A stretch of 64,000 nucleotides of DNA from Mycobacterium sp. UM_WGJ (GCF_000455125.1 NZ_AUWR01000012.1:62001-126000), one strand, 5' to 3'. Counted from the first letter of the stretch, positions 1 through 9,934 are shown. Numbers and translations are program-made. The notes: generated by a model from the letters alone, not told the origin.

Positions 1-777
1 AGACAACTCGACCAGACGCGCGCCCGGGACCTTGGACAGGAAATCCGCGACACCCTCGGCGCTGACCACGTCGGACAGCTTGCCGCGGATCAGCAGGATC
101 GGGATCTGCAGTCCCATGGCGGCGGTCTCGATCTTCTCGGTGCGCAACGCCGGATCGTCGCCGGGTTTGGTCATCAGCGCCGGATCCCAGTGCCAGTACC
201 AGCGCCCGTCGCGGAACCGCAGATTCTTCTTCAACCCCTCGGGACTGCGGGGCTTGGCCCGGTGCGGCAGATATGCGGCCACCGCGTCGGCGGCCTGCTC
301 CAGGGAGTCGAAGCCATCGATGTGGCTGAACATGAAGTCGCGGATCCGGGCGCTGCCGTCCTTCTCGTAACGCGGCACCACGTCGACCAACACCAGCTTG
401 GTCACCCGCTGCGGGCCGGCCTCATCGGCCACCAGAATGCCGGTCAGCCCGCCCATGCTGGCCCCGATCAGGGCCACCGGCCGGCCGATCGCGTCGATCA
501 CCGCGACGGCGTCGGCGGTGAGCGTCTCGATGGCGTAGTCGGCATTGGGTGCGCGGTCGCTGTCGCCGTGGCCGCGGGTGTCCAGTGCGACGACGTGATA
601 GCCGCGGTCGGCCAGGATCTGGCCGGTCTTGTGCCAGGAGTGCCGATTCTGTCCACCGCCGTGCAGCATCACGATCGTCGGATGTTCGGCGGCTTCGGTG
701 GCGCCCCGGTTCCATTCGTCGGCGACCAGTGTTACTCCGCCGACGCCGTCGTACGCGACGGTCTGGGCTGTGCGCAT
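1..777 (-). CDS. bpoB: alpha/beta hydrolase, BpoB-like (3' end cut by window edge)
   Basis: The reading frame is open from an ATG at 775-777 to the left edge, giving 259 residues without a stop. It has an oxyanion-type LHGGG motif near residue 40 and a nucleophile elbow G-A-S-M-G-G with the catalytic Ser at about residue 107. This is the alpha/beta-hydrolase arrangement annotated in M. tuberculosis as non-haem peroxidase BpoB (Rv1123c, about 300 aa), so roughly 40 C-terminal residues are missing. The substrate is unknown, and the haloperoxidase label is historical rather than functional evidence. It is divergent from the epoxide-hydrolase gene 71 bp away, as in the M. tuberculosis bpoB-ephC pair. 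Confidence 0.82.
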   Translation of the reverse strand, partial: MRTAQTVAYDGVGGVTLVADEWNRGATEAAEHPTIVMLHGGGQNRHSWHKTGQILADRGYHVVALDTRGHGDSDRAPNADYAIETLTADAVAVIDAIGRPVALIGASMGGLTGILVADEAGPQRVTKLVLVDVVPRYEKDGSARIRDFMFSHIDGFDSLEQAADAVAAYLPHRAKPRSPEGLKKNLRFRDGRWYWHWDPALMTKPGDDPALRTEKIETAAMGLQIPILLIRGKLSDVVSAEGVADFLSKVPGARLVELS

Positions 778-848
778 CTCAAGATGGTAGATAGTTTGGA
801 CGACAGGGCGGACAGAAACGCCTGCTTGGCCCGGCCTGGGGGTGTGTG

Positions 849-1739
849 ATGAGTGAACCGCGGTGGATCGACGTGGCTACGCCCGGGGTCGCGCTCAAGG
901 CATTGAGTTGGGGCACACCGGGTGACCCGGTGGCGTTGTGTCTGCACGGGTTTCCCGACACCGCCTACGGATGGCGCCGCCTGGCGCCGCAGTTGGTGTC
1001 GGCCGGCTGGCATGTGGTGGCGCCGTTCATGCGCGGTTACGCGCCGTCGTCGATCCCCTCCGACGGCAGCTACCACATCGGCGCTCTGATGGACGACGCG
1101 CTGCGGGTGTACGCCGCCGTCGGCGGGACCGGTCGCGACGTGGTGATCGGTCATGACTGGGGCGCGATGGTCGCCACCGGCCTGGCCGCGTTGCCGGACA
1201 GTCCGTTCACCAAGGCGGTGATCATGTCGGTGCCGCCGCCGGCATCGCTGCGCGCGGTCCGCGGGACAGACCGGTTCACCCTGGCCGGCCTCCTGCCGGC
1301 GCAACTGGTGCGCAGCTGGTACATCAGCTACTTCCAGTTGCCGTGGCTGCCCGACCGGTCCGCGTCCTGGGTGCTGCCGTTGTTGTGGCGGCGGTGGTCG
1401 CCCGGGTATGCGGCCGAGGAGGATCTGCGCCACGTCGACGCGGCCATCGGAACGCCGGAGGGCTGGCGTGCCGCGCTCGGGCCCTACCGGGCGCTGCGCA
1501 GCCTGCGGGTTCCCGACCGCTATGCCGACCTGCACCGGCACTGGCTGCAACTGCCACTGTTGCAGACGCTGTACCTGCACGGGCGCACCGATGGCTGCAT
1601 GTCGCCGGCGTTCACGCGGTGGGTGCAGCCGGCGTTGCCCCCGGGCAGTGACGCCGCCGTCGTCGAAAACGCCGGCCACTTCCTGCAACTCGAGCAGCCA
1701 GACGAGATCGCCGATCGGGTGCTGCGATTTTTGACCTGA
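849..1739 (+). CDS. ephC: epoxide hydrolase-like alpha/beta hydrolase EphC
   Basis: About 296 aa. The HGFP motif near residue 35 supplies the oxyanion hole. GHDWGA near residues 101-106 carries the nucleophilic Asp, the arrangement typical of epoxide hydrolases and dehalogenases rather than Ser esterases. The C-terminal NAGHFLQLEQP supplies the catalytic His. The expected role is cytosolic hydration of an epoxide to a diol; the substrate cannot be told. A GTG sits one codon upstream (846), so the exact start is uncertain by one residue. The position next to bpoB and ahead of the Rv1125-like gene matches M. tuberculosis order (Rv1124). Confidence 0.85.
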   Translation: MSEPRWIDVATPGVALKALSWGTPGDPVALCLHGFPDTAYGWRRLAPQLVSAGWHVVAPFMRGYAPSSIPSDGSYHIGALMDDALRVYAAVGGTGRDVVIGHDWGAMVATGLAALPDSPFTKAVIMSVPPPASLRAVRGTDRFTLAGLLPAQLVRSWYISYFQLPWLPDRSASWVLPLLWRRWSPGYAAEEDLRHVDAAIGTPEGWRAALGPYRALRSLRVPDRYADLHRHWLQLPLLQTLYLHGRTDGCMSPAFTRWVQPALPPGSDAAVVENAGHFLQLEQPDEIADRVLRFLT

Positions 1740-1753
1740 CGCGCGGCGAGCGG

Positions 1754-2980
1754 ATGACCGCGATCGACGCGCAGTTCTACTGGATGTCCGCGAAGATCCC
1801 CAGCGACCAATTCCTGCTGTACGCCTTCGCCGGGGTGCCCGCCGACCTCGACGACGCGATCGCAGACGTGCTCGACCGAGCCCGAATGATCCCGGACCTG
1901 AACATCCGGGTCGCCGATGCCGGGGCGCTGCGCTACCCGCGGTGGGTGCCATGCACCGAGCCCAGCGAGGAGGTAGCCGCGATCCGGGCCCCCGGTGACA
2001 GCTGGGACGGTTGCCTAGCTGCGGTGGCGCGCCTGACCGACGATCAGCTTGATGTCCGGGTGGCGCCCTGGCGGTTGCACGTGTTCGCGCCGGTCCACGA
2101 CATTCCCGGGCACCGCGGCGCGGCCACGGTAGCGGTGTTGCAGGTGGCGCATGCCCTCGCCGACGGGGGGCGGGCTTCTGCGTTGGCCGCCTGGCTGTTC
2201 GGCCGGACCGCACCGGTGGGCGAGGTGCGGCCACCGGGCCGTGGTTTCCTGCCGTGGCGTGCGGTTGTCGCGGCGCGCACCCACCGCAGCCGAGTCGATG
2301 ACACTGCGGCGGGACTCTTGCCGCCCCCGGTCGGTGACCGCCCCCCGTTGGCCACCAATAACCGGCCGGCCGGTGGCCGGACACTGCGCACCCTGGTGCG
2401 GCAGCGCACCGAACTGCGCGGACCGACCGTCACCGTGGCGGTGCTGTCAGCGGTCTCAGCGGCGCTGTCGGAGTATCTCGACGAACCGTGCGACGAACTG
2501 GGTGCTGAGGTTCCGATGGCCAAATCCGGTGAGCGCCAAGCGCACAACCACTTCGGCAATATTCCGGTCGGGCTCTACCCACTGCTGGGCCATGATGCAC
2601 GCTGCGAACGGATCGCCGCCGACATCGCCGGGGGCCGGTTGCGCGGCCGCCACCCGGCGGCGGCCGCGGCCGATCGGGCCTTCGCCGCGACACCCGCGGC
2701 GCTGCTGCGCTGGGGTATCGACCATTTCGACCCCGACGCCCGGCCGGCGCGGGTGACCGGCAACACCGTGGTCTCCAGCGTGCACCGGGGCGCCGCGGAC
2801 CTGCGTTTCGGTGCGGTGCCGGTACTGCTCACTGCGGGGTTCCCGGCGCTGTCCCAGGCGATGGGGTTGACCCATGGGGTGCACGGCATCGGCGACACGG
2901 TGGTCGTCAGCGTGCATTCCGCCGAGTCGGCGGTCAGGGATATCGAGGTATATCTGCGATTGCTGGACGCCGCGTTGTAG
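1754..2980 (+). CDS. WS/DGAT-like (condensation-fold) protein, Rv1125 homologue
   Basis: 408 aa, starting at ATG 14 bp after the ephC stop, so probably co-transcribed. Near residues 130-140 a segment VAHALADGG resembles the degenerate HHxxxDG active-site motif of wax-ester synthase/diacylglycerol acyltransferase and condensation-fold enzymes, here with a single His. The second half (pattern VPMAKSGE, then HNHFGN and TGNTVVSSV) also follows the WS/DGAT layout. Length matches the M. tuberculosis Rv1125 product. Catalytic competence is uncertain because the first His of the motif is not conserved. No signal peptide is seen. Confidence 0.7.
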   Translation: MTAIDAQFYWMSAKIPSDQFLLYAFAGVPADLDDAIADVLDRARMIPDLNIRVADAGALRYPRWVPCTEPSEEVAAIRAPGDSWDGCLAAVARLTDDQLDVRVAPWRLHVFAPVHDIPGHRGAATVAVLQVAHALADGGRASALAAWLFGRTAPVGEVRPPGRGFLPWRAVVAARTHRSRVDDTAAGLLPPPVGDRPPLATNNRPAGGRTLRTLVRQRTELRGPTVTVAVLSAVSAALSEYLDEPCDELGAEVPMAKSGERQAHNHFGNIPVGLYPLLGHDARCERIAADIAGGRLRGRHPAAAAADRAFAATPAALLRWGIDHFDPDARPARVTGNTVVSSVHRGAADLRFGAVPVLLTAGFPALSQAMGLTHGVHGIGDTVVVSVHSAESAVRDIEVYLRLLDAAL

Positions 2981-2989
2981 TTTGAGCAG

Positions 2990-3508
2990 ATGGTCACTGC
3001 TGCTGATGTCGCATTGCTGCTCCTGCGCCTGGTTCTCGGACTGACCATGGCGGCGCACGGGTTCAACAAGTTCTTCGGTGGAGGCCGAATCCCCGGCACC
3101 GCGGGATGGTTCGAGAGCATCGGCATGAAGTACGGCAAGCTCCAGGCGGTGACGGCGGCAACCGCCGAGATCGCTGCCGGGCTGGGGCTGGCGGTGGGCC
3201 TGCTGACCCCGATCGCCGCCGCCGGATTCGTGGCCCTGATGGCGGTGGCGGTGTGGACCGTGCACCGCACGAACGGCTTCTTCGTGCTGACCAACGGCTG
3301 GGAGTACAACCTGGTGCTGGCCACCGGCGCCGTCGTGGTGGCGATGCTCGGGCCGGGCTACCTCAGCGCGGACCACCAGATCTTCTGCCACTGCTGGAAG
3401 AACGGCTGGCCGGGCCTGTGGATCTCGGTTGGCCTCGGGCTGGCGGGCGCCATCGGCCAGCTGGCACTGTTCTACCGTCCGGGCGGAACCAACGCGACCG
3501 GCGAGTAG
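2990..3508 (+). CDS. DoxX family membrane protein
   Basis: 172 aa integral membrane protein with about four hydrophobic segments (residues roughly 5-25, 50-80, 85-110 and 135-160). The early pattern LRLVLGLTMAAHGFNKFFGGG is typical of DoxX/DoxD-like proteins. In mycobacteria DoxX members have been linked to redox and thiol homeostasis complexes; the partner of this copy is unknown. It lies 9 bp after the Rv1125-like gene on the same strand. The last 37 bp overlap the 3' end of the convergent prpR gene, so the two C-termini share DNA on opposite strands. Confidence 0.8.
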   Translation: MVTAADVALLLLRLVLGLTMAAHGFNKFFGGGRIPGTAGWFESIGMKYGKLQAVTAATAEIAAGLGLAVGLLTPIAAAGFVALMAVAVWTVHRTNGFFVLTNGWEYNLVLATGAVVVAMLGPGYLSADHQIFCHCWKNGWPGLWISVGLGLAGAIGQLALFYRPGGTNATGE

Positions 3509-4917
3509 GGCAACCCGCTGCCGGCGTTCTCGTCGACGACCACCCGCCGGCCCAGAAACGGAAACGCCCGCTGCGGGCACGCTTCGCGTTCGCAGATCTT
3601 GCAACCCGCACCGATCGGTACCACGGTGTCCGCGTCGCCCAGGGCGACGCCGGTGGAGTACACCAGCTTGTCGGCATGCGCCAGATCGCAACCCAACCCG
3701 ACGGCGAAAGTCTTGTGCTGGCCCAGATAGCCGCGCCCCTCGGGCGGCGTCGTGGTGGCGATCCAGAAGTACTTGCGGCCGTCGGGCATCTGCGCCACCT
3801 GAGTGACGATCCGGCCAGGTTGGCTGAACGCGTCGTGCACCACCCAAAGCGGACAACTACCCCCCACCCGGCTGAAGTGAAACGCGGTAGCTGACTGGCG
3901 CTTCGAGATGTTGCCCGCCTTATCGGTGCGCACGAAGATGAACGGCACCCCGCGACGTCCGGGCTGCTGCAGGGTCGACAGGCGATGGCACACCGTCTCG
4001 AAGCCGACCTCGAAGCGGCGTCCCAGCAGGTCGATGTCGTAGCGCAGATCGGTGGCGGAACGCTGGAATTGCCGATACGGCAACAGGAACGCTCCGGCGA
4101 AGTAGTTGGCCAACCCGATCTTGGCCACCCCGCGGGACTCCGGGCTCAACGACTGGTCTTGCGCCACGATGTCCGACATCAACTCCTGCTGGGTCAGCAG
4201 TGCCAGTTGGGTGGCGATTTGGAAGGCCCGCTGGCCGGCCAGCAACCAATGCGCGATTCGCAGCACCCGAGTCGTCGGGTCGAAGACCCGTTTGGTTCCC
4301 GCGGGCAGGTCGTCGACGATCGCCACAGTGATGTCGAACCGGTCGGCCATCAGCGCCGACAGCTGAATATCCAAGCCGCCGAAGCGCATCCCCGTCTCGA
4401 CGAACAGTCGCTCTGCGGCGTTGTCGAGTTCGCCGATGTAGTTGTTGCGGTCGTAGAAGAAGTCACGGACCTCCTCGAACGGCATCGGCCGCGCCACGGT
4501 CTGCGTCGAGTCGCCCGAGATCTGTGACCGGTAGGACTCCAATTCCTCGGTGGCCCCGCGTAGTTGGCGATGCATGGTCAGCAGACTGTTGCCGATATCG
4601 GGCATCCGCGCGACGAGTTCCTCGATCTGACTGTCGCTGGCGGCGTGTTCGCCGGCCGTGGCGGTGAACATGTCGCGCAGGTCGGCCACCAGCCGGGCAT
4701 CGGCGTCCCCGGAGAAGTACTGCGCGGGCAGGCTGAACCGGTCGGTGAGCGCCAGCAGCACCGGTACGGTGATCGGCCGCTGGTCGTTCTCGAGCTGGTT
4801 GACATAGCTGGTCGACAGGTTCAGGGCGCGTGCCAGGGCCACTTGGGTCAGGCCGCGATCCTCACGCAGGCGTCGCAGCCGGGCCCCGGCGAAGGTCCGG
4901 GTTGTGGTGGGTGCCAT
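3472..4917 (-). CDS. prpR: short-chain fatty acyl-CoA regulator PrpR (RamB type)
   Basis: 481 aa from the ATG at 4915-4917; an upstream in-frame extension to 4998 would run through the promoter and is unlikely. The N-terminus has an HTH_3/XRE helix-turn-helix (residues about 8-63). An IrrE/DUF955-like middle domain follows, then the C-terminal short-chain fatty acyl-CoA regulator domain with a Cys cluster CKICEREAC near residues 448-456. The M. tuberculosis homologue (Rv1129c) binds propionyl-CoA and activates prpDC; an Fe-S role has been reported for the family. It is transcribed divergently from prpD across a 120-bp region that contains a matching palindromic operator. Confidence 0.93.
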   Translation of the reverse strand: MAPTTTRTFAGARLRRLREDRGLTQVALARALNLSTSYVNQLENDQRPITVPVLLALTDRFSLPAQYFSGDADARLVADLRDMFTATAGEHAASDSQIEELVARMPDIGNSLLTMHRQLRGATEELESYRSQISGDSTQTVARPMPFEEVRDFFYDRNNYIGELDNAAERLFVETGMRFGGLDIQLSALMADRFDITVAIVDDLPAGTKRVFDPTTRVLRIAHWLLAGQRAFQIATQLALLTQQELMSDIVAQDQSLSPESRGVAKIGLANYFAGAFLLPYRQFQRSATDLRYDIDLLGRRFEVGFETVCHRLSTLQQPGRRGVPFIFVRTDKAGNISKRQSATAFHFSRVGGSCPLWVVHDAFSQPGRIVTQVAQMPDGRKYFWIATTTPPEGRGYLGQHKTFAVGLGCDLAHADKLVYSTGVALGDADTVVPIGAGCKICEREACPQRAFPFLGRRVVVDENAGSGLPYSPVALVPPGR

Positions 4918-4934
4918 GTCGTGCAGCGTAACCC

Positions 4935-4959
4935 GCGAATGCATTCGCAAGGTTCGCAA
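4935..4959. promoter_or_regulatory. PrpR/RamB-type operator between prpR and prpD
   Basis: A perfect 14-bp palindrome GCGAATGCATTCGC (4935-4948) overlaps two direct copies of TTCGCAA (4944-4950 and 4953-4959). TTCGCAA/TTTGCAA tandem or inverted half-sites are the known binding pattern of RamB/PrpR regulators. Lying between divergent prpR and prpD, it is the expected site for control of both promoters by propionyl-CoA-loaded PrpR. Confidence 0.75.
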
Positions 4960-5037
4960 TTCTGGCCAACTTAGGACGCAGTAATACGCATTTCCCATGC
5001 ATATCGGTGTTTACCGGTCGTGCGTAGGGTGTGGAAC

Positions 5038-6543
5038 ATGCAGCTACATGACGTGAAGACCCGCCGCAGTGCCGATGACTTTCCCCGCTCCGAGCATCTC
5101 GCCTGGAAGATCGCACAGGTGGCCGCCGACCCGGTGGCCGTTCCCGATGACACCGCGGCAATGGTCATCAACCGGATCATCGACAACGCCGCCGTCAGCG
5201 CTGCCTCGGTGCTGCGCCGGCCGGTGACGGTGGCTCGCCGGCAGGCTCAGGCGCACCCGTCGAAGCCGGGCGCTGCGGTCTTCGGTATCGAGGGCACCTA
5301 TTCCGCCGAGTGGGCGGCCTGGGCCAACGGCACCGCGGTGCGCGAACTGGACTTCCACGACACCTTCCTGGCTGCGGAGTACTCGCACCCCGGCGACAAC
5401 GTCCCACCGCTGGTGGCGGTCGCCCAGCAGCTCGGCCTGTCCGGCGCCGACCTGATCCGCGGCCTGGCCACGGCCTACGAGATCCAGGTCGACCTGGTCA
5501 AGGGCATCTGCCTGCACGAGCACAAGATCGACCACGTCGCGCACCTCGGCCCGTCGGTGGCCGCCGGCATCGGCACCATGCTCAAGCTCGACCCCGAGGT
5601 GATCTACTCCGCGGTCGGCCAGGCGCTGCACCTGACCACGGCCACCCGCCAGTCCCGCAAGGGGTCGATCTCCAGCTGGAAGGCCTTCGCGCCGGCATGG
5701 GCCGGCAAGGTCGGCATCGAGGCCGTCGACCGGGCGATGCGCGGTGAGGGTGCTCCGGCCCCAATCTGGGAGGGCGAGGACGGCGTCATCGCCTGGATGC
5801 TGTCGGGCAAAGACCACACCTACCAGGTGCCGCTGCCCGGCCCCGGCGAGGCCAAGCGCGCAATCCTGGACACCTACACCAAGGAGTACTCCGCGGAGTA
5901 CCAGAGCCAGGCGCTGATCGACCTGGCCAAGCGGCTCCGGGAGCGGATCGGCGACCTGAGCCAGGTGGCCACCATCAAGCTGCACACCAGCCACCACACC
6001 CACTACGTGATCGGTACCGGTTCGGGTGATCCGCAGAAGTTCGACCCGGACGCGTCGCGGGAAACCCTGGACCACTCGGTGATGTACATCTTCGCCGTCG
6101 CCCTGGAGGACGGCAGCTGGCACCACATGCGGTCGTACTCCCCGGAGCGCGCCCACCTTCCCGACACCATCGCGTTGTGGCACAAGATCTCCACCGTCGA
6201 GGACCCGGAGTGGACCCGGCGCTACCACTCGACCGACCCGAATGAGAAGGCCTTCGGGGCGCGCGCCGAGGTGACGCTGGCCAGCGGGGAAGTGATCACC
6301 GACGAGTTGGCGATCGCTGATGCGCACCCGCTGGGGGCCCGGCCGTTCGAGCGCAAGCAGTACATCGGCAAGTTCACCGAGCTCGCCGAGGGCATCGCCA
6401 CCACCGCTGAACAGGAGCGGTTCCTGGCCGCCGCAGAAGGTCTAGCGGGGTTGGCGGGTTCTGAACTCCGCGGACTCAACATCGTCGTCGAGCCCGCGGT
6501 GCTGGACCAGGCGCCGGCGACTCCCAACGGGATTTTCCGGTGA
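5038..6543 (+). CDS. prpD: 2-methylcitrate dehydratase PrpD
   Basis: 501 aa. The ATG at 5038 is chosen over a GTG at 5020 because the protein then begins [11 protein letters not shown], the start of mycobacterial PrpD. It dehydrates 2-methylcitrate to 2-methyl-cis-aconitate in the methylcitrate cycle that consumes propionyl-CoA from odd-chain, branched and sterol lipids. The MmgE/PrpD fold is recognisable throughout (WAAWANG, LDFHDTF near residues 90-110, and [10 protein letters not shown] near residue 208). It is the first gene of prpD-prpB-prpC and overlaps prpB by 4 bp (GTGA). Confidence 0.95.
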   Translation: MQLHDVKTRRSADDFPRSEHLAWKIAQVAADPVAVPDDTAAMVINRIIDNAAVSAASVLRRPVTVARRQAQAHPSKPGAAVFGIEGTYSAEWAAWANGTAVRELDFHDTFLAAEYSHPGDNVPPLVAVAQQLGLSGADLIRGLATAYEIQVDLVKGICLHEHKIDHVAHLGPSVAAGIGTMLKLDPEVIYSAVGQALHLTTATRQSRKGSISSWKAFAPAWAGKVGIEAVDRAMRGEGAPAPIWEGEDGVIAWMLSGKDHTYQVPLPGPGEAKRAILDTYTKEYSAEYQSQALIDLAKRLRERIGDLSQVATIKLHTSHHTHYVIGTGSGDPQKFDPDASRETLDHSVMYIFAVALEDGSWHHMRSYSPERAHLPDTIALWHKISTVEDPEWTRRYHSTDPNEKAFGARAEVTLASGEVITDELAIADAHPLGARPFERKQYIGKFTELAEGIATTAEQERFLAAAEGLAGLAGSELRGLNIVVEPAVLDQAPATPNGIFR

Positions 6544-7457
6544 GTGGGCTGCTCGGGGCGGCCGCGGCCCCGTCGGACAAGCGGGTGGCGTTTCGCTCGG
6601 GTCTGAATTCTGGTCAGCTGCAACGGTTCCCGGGCGCGTTCTCGCCGCTGGTCGCCAAGCTGGTGGCCGAGATCGGATTCGAGGGCGTCTACGTCTCCGG
6701 CGCGGCGCTCTCGGCCGACCTGGGGCTGCCGGACATCGGGCTGACCACGCTGACCGAGGTGGCCGGACGCGGCGCCCAGATCGCGTCCGCCACCAGCCTG
6801 CCCACCTTCATCGACGCCGACACCGGCTTCGGTGAACCCATGAGTGCTGCCCGCACCATCACCGTGCTCGAAGATACCGGGCTGGCCGGATGCCACCTCG
6901 AAGACCAGGTCAACCCCAAGCGGTGCGGACACCTCGACGGCAAGGCCGTGGTGCCCACCAGCGAGATGATCAAACGGCTGCGGGCCGCGATCACCGCGCG
7001 CCGGGACCCGAACTTCGTCATCTGCGCCCGCACCGATGCCGCCGGCATCGAAGGGCTTCCCGCCGCGATCGAGCGTGCAAAGGCCTACGCAGACGCCGGT
7101 GCCGACCTCATCTTCACCGAAGCGCTACAGGGCCCGGATGATTTCGAAAAGTTCCGTGCCGCAGTCGATGTGCCGCTGCTGGCCAACATGACCGAGTTCG
7201 GCAAGTCGGAACTGCTCACTACCACGCAACTGTCCGACCTCGGCTACAACGCAGTGATCTACCCGGTGACCACGCTGCGGCTGGCGATGTTCGCCGTCGA
7301 AGTGGGCCTGCGCGAGATCGACTCGGCTGGAACGCAAGCCGGACTGCTCGACCAGATGCAGCACCGCAGTCGGCTCTACGAGCTGCTGCGGTACGCCGAG
7401 TACAACCAGTTCGACGATGACATCTTCAACTTCACCATTCAAGGAGGCAGACGGTGA
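6540..7457 (+). CDS. prpB: methylisocitrate lyase PrpB
   Basis: 305 aa, GTG start within the prpD stop (GTGA overlap), so translationally coupled. It cleaves 2-methylisocitrate to pyruvate and succinate. The isocitrate-lyase-superfamily signature K-R-C-G-H occurs near residue 123, and the Mg-binding pattern DADTGFG near residues 92-98. The ~300-aa length fits dedicated PrpB rather than the ~430-aa isocitrate lyase. M. tuberculosis lacks prpB between its prpD and prpC and relies on Icl1 for this step, whereas M. smegmatis has it. This genome therefore carries the complete cycle in one operon. Confidence 0.94.
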   Translation: MSGLLGAAAAPSDKRVAFRSGLNSGQLQRFPGAFSPLVAKLVAEIGFEGVYVSGAALSADLGLPDIGLTTLTEVAGRGAQIASATSLPTFIDADTGFGEPMSAARTITVLEDTGLAGCHLEDQVNPKRCGHLDGKAVVPTSEMIKRLRAAITARRDPNFVICARTDAAGIEGLPAAIERAKAYADAGADLIFTEALQGPDDFEKFRAAVDVPLLANMTEFGKSELLTTTQLSDLGYNAVIYPVTTLRLAMFAVEVGLREIDSAGTQAGLLDQMQHRSRLYELLRYAEYNQFDDDIFNFTIQGGRR

Positions 7458-8572
7458 CCACCGCGGATATTCACAAGGGCCTCGCCGGCGTCGTCGTCGA
7501 CACCACCGCCATCTCCAAGGTCGTGCCGGAGACCAACTCGCTGACCTACCGCGGCTATCCCGTGCAGGACCTGGCGGCGCGTGTGAGCTTTGAGCAGGTC
7601 GCCTACCTGCTCTGGCACGGTGAGCTGCCCACCGACGCCGAGTCGGCGTTGTTCTGCCAACGGGAGCGGGCGGCCCGGCGAGCGGACCGGTCGCTGCTGT
7701 CGCTGGTGGACAAGCTCCCGGAGAACTGCCACCCCATGGATGTGGTGCGCACCGCGATCAGCTACCTGGGTGCCGAGGACGCGGAAGAGGACGATCCCTC
7801 CGAGTCCGCGAACTTCGCCAAGGCGCTGCGGATGTTCGCGGTGCTGCCGACGATCGTCGCGGCCGACATGCGCCGCCGGCGCGGCCTGGACCCGATCGCA
7901 CCGCACAGCCACCTCGGCTATTCCGAGAACTTCCTGCGGATGTGCTTCGGTGAGGTGCCCGAGTCGGTCATTGTGGAGGCCTTCGAGCAGTCCATGATCC
8001 TCTACGCGGAGCACAGCTTCAACGCGTCCACCTTCGCCGCTCGGGTGGTCACCTCCACCCAGTCCGACATCTACAGTGCTGTCACCGCGGCCATCGGCGC
8101 ACTCAAGGGCTCGCTGCACGGTGGGGCCAACGAGGCGGTCATGCACGACATGATCGAGATCGGTGAGCCGGAGAAGGCCGCAGAGTGGCTGCACGGCAAG
8201 CTGTCTCGCAAGGACAAGGTGATGGGGTTCGGCCACCGGGTGTACAAGCACGGGGACTCTCGGGTGCCGACCATGAAGGCGGCGCTGGAACGGGTGGTGG
8301 CGGCCCGCGGCGGCCAGCGCTGGTTGGACATCTATCGCATCCTGGAGGCCGAGATGTTCGCCGCCACAGGGATTTTGCCCAACCTGGACTTCCCGACCGG
8401 GCCGGCCTACTACCTGATGGGCTTCGACATCCCGATGTTCACCCCGCTGTTCGTGATGAGCCGAATCACCGGATGGACCGCGCACATCATCGAGCAGACC
8501 GCGTCCAACGCGCTGATCCGTCCGCTGAGTGCCTATTCGGGAAGTCCCCAGCGCGTCGTCGGCGCACGTTGA
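7454..8572 (+). CDS. prpC: 2-methylcitrate synthase PrpC
   Basis: 372 aa, GTG start in a 4-bp overlap with prpB. Citrate-synthase fold with the signature GFGHRVYKHGDSR (residues about 257-269) and HGGANEAV near residue 221. Length and operon context identify the short Gram-positive-type enzyme that condenses propionyl-CoA with oxaloacetate (M. tuberculosis Rv1131/GltA1); it may also have citrate synthase activity. It is the last gene of the operon and is convergent with the P450 gene, with 4 bp between the stops. Confidence 0.94.
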   Translation: MTTADIHKGLAGVVVDTTAISKVVPETNSLTYRGYPVQDLAARVSFEQVAYLLWHGELPTDAESALFCQRERAARRADRSLLSLVDKLPENCHPMDVVRTAISYLGAEDAEEDDPSESANFAKALRMFAVLPTIVAADMRRRRGLDPIAPHSHLGYSENFLRMCFGEVPESVIVEAFEQSMILYAEHSFNASTFAARVVTSTQSDIYSAVTAAIGALKGSLHGGANEAVMHDMIEIGEPEKAAEWLHGKLSRKDKVMGFGHRVYKHGDSRVPTMKAALERVVAARGGQRWLDIYRILEAEMFAATGILPNLDFPTGPAYYLMGFDIPMFTPLFVMSRITGWTAHIIEQTASNALIRPLSAYSGSPQRVVGAR

Positions 8573-8576
8573 GGCA

Positions 8577-9797
8577 TCAGCCGAGCGCGGTGAGCTCCAG
8601 GCGCTCGAGGCGGCGCACCAGCAGGCTGGGCAGCCAGCGGCCGGCCTCGGCGATGCCGAACTGCGATGTGCGTGCCAGCAGTTCACCGATCACGATCCTG
8701 GCCTCCAGCCGCGCCAGGGCGGCGCCGACGCAGAAGTGCGCGCCCTTTCCGAATGCCAGGTGACTCTGCGCAGGGCGGTCCACCTGGAACTCGTTCGGCG
8801 CGGCAAACCGCGACGGGTCCCGGTTGGCCGCGCCCCACAGCAACAGCAGCCGTGATCCAGCCGGCAGATTCACCCCGCCGAGGCTGGTGTCGCGCCGGAC
8901 ATGGCGGTAGTGACCGCGGAACGGCGACTCGCACCGCAACACCTCTTCGAGGAACGGGCCCAACAGCTCCGGTGCGTCGCGAACCCGACGCTGAACCTGC
9001 GGGCGCGTCGCCAAAATCCAGGCGGCCGAACCGATCAGCGATGCCGTCGACTCACCGCCGGCGCTGAACAGGGTAATCATCATGACCTGGGCGGTGAGGT
9101 TGTCGAGTGCGCCGGAGGCGCATGCGGTGGCCAAGTCGCCGAGCAGGTTGTCGCGCGGATCGAGAGCGGCCCGCGCGAAGTGGTCGTTGATGTAACCCGC
9201 GAGCTCCATCACGGCGATACCCGCGCGGGCCAGTTGGTCAGCGTCGACCAGCCCCTCCACCACTTGGGTGCCGGCGTAACCCCATGCCGCCAGCTGATCC
9301 ACGTCCTCGTCGGGCACACCGATCAGCCGCGCCACGATCATCATCGGCAGCCGGTTGGCGACGGCGCTCATCCACTCGATGCGTCCATCGCGGACGCCGT
9401 CGTGCCACAGCTGGTCCATCGTCTCGGAGATGAACGGCTCCAAAGCGCGAATCCGTTTGGCCGCCAGCTGTGGCACCAGCATCTTGCGGTGCGCGGCATG
9501 AGCCGGGTCGTCGGCGGTGGCCAGCACATGGGTGGGGTCTTCGAGTCCGGGCATCGGGAAGGTGGCCACCGTGCCGTCGGGTTGATAGAGCATGGTCCCG
9601 GTCAGGTTTGAGGAGAAGTCCTGCACTCGCGCCACCGCCTCGATGACCGCATCCCAGCCGCACACCGCATAGAACCCGGAATCACCGATCGGGTGCACCG
9701 GGGCGTGCGCCAGCATCCGCTCGTACAACGGGTACGGGTCCTGAATGCACGCGTCGTCGAACAGGCGCAGGCCCATCTGGTCTGTCTCTACTGGCAT
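8577..9797 (-). CDS. cytochrome P450
   Basis: 406 aa from the ATG at 9795-9797; an in-frame TTG at 9833 would add 12 residues. The haem-binding loop F-G-K-G-A-H-F-C-V-G has the proximal Cys at about residue 356, the ExxR motif reads E-E-V-L-R, and a PERF-like segment is present. The I-helix reads A-G-G-E-S-T, so the usual acid-alcohol pair (D/E-T) appears as Glu-Ser before Thr. It is soluble with no membrane anchor and needs a ferredoxin partner; no ferredoxin gene is adjacent. The CYP family number and substrate cannot be assigned by eye. It is divergent from the TetR gene. Confidence 0.9.
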   Translation of the reverse strand: MPVETDQMGLRLFDDACIQDPYPLYERMLAHAPVHPIGDSGFYAVCGWDAVIEAVARVQDFSSNLTGTMLYQPDGTVATFPMPGLEDPTHVLATADDPAHAAHRKMLVPQLAAKRIRALEPFISETMDQLWHDGVRDGRIEWMSAVANRLPMMIVARLIGVPDEDVDQLAAWGYAGTQVVEGLVDADQLARAGIAVMELAGYINDHFARAALDPRDNLLGDLATACASGALDNLTAQVMMITLFSAGGESTASLIGSAAWILATRPQVQRRVRDAPELLGPFLEEVLRCESPFRGHYRHVRRDTSLGGVNLPAGSRLLLLWGAANRDPSRFAAPNEFQVDRPAQSHLAFGKGAHFCVGAALARLEARIVIGELLARTSQFGIAEAGRWLPSLLVRRLERLELTALG

Positions 9798-9934
9798 GGC
9801 TCTAGGCTGCTCAAGGTGCGCTACCTGCGTCAATGCGCTGCCCGAAGTTGAAAGCCGCGGTCGGAGCCGGTGGCCGGGGATCGTCTCAGAGCGCGCCGCG
9901 GACCTGCAGACACGGTGAGAATTCTGTCCATTTA

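Noticed and set aside
732-2384. A 550-residue leftward open frame
   Set aside because: Antisense to ephC and the Rv1125-like gene; Arg/Pro-rich without motifs.
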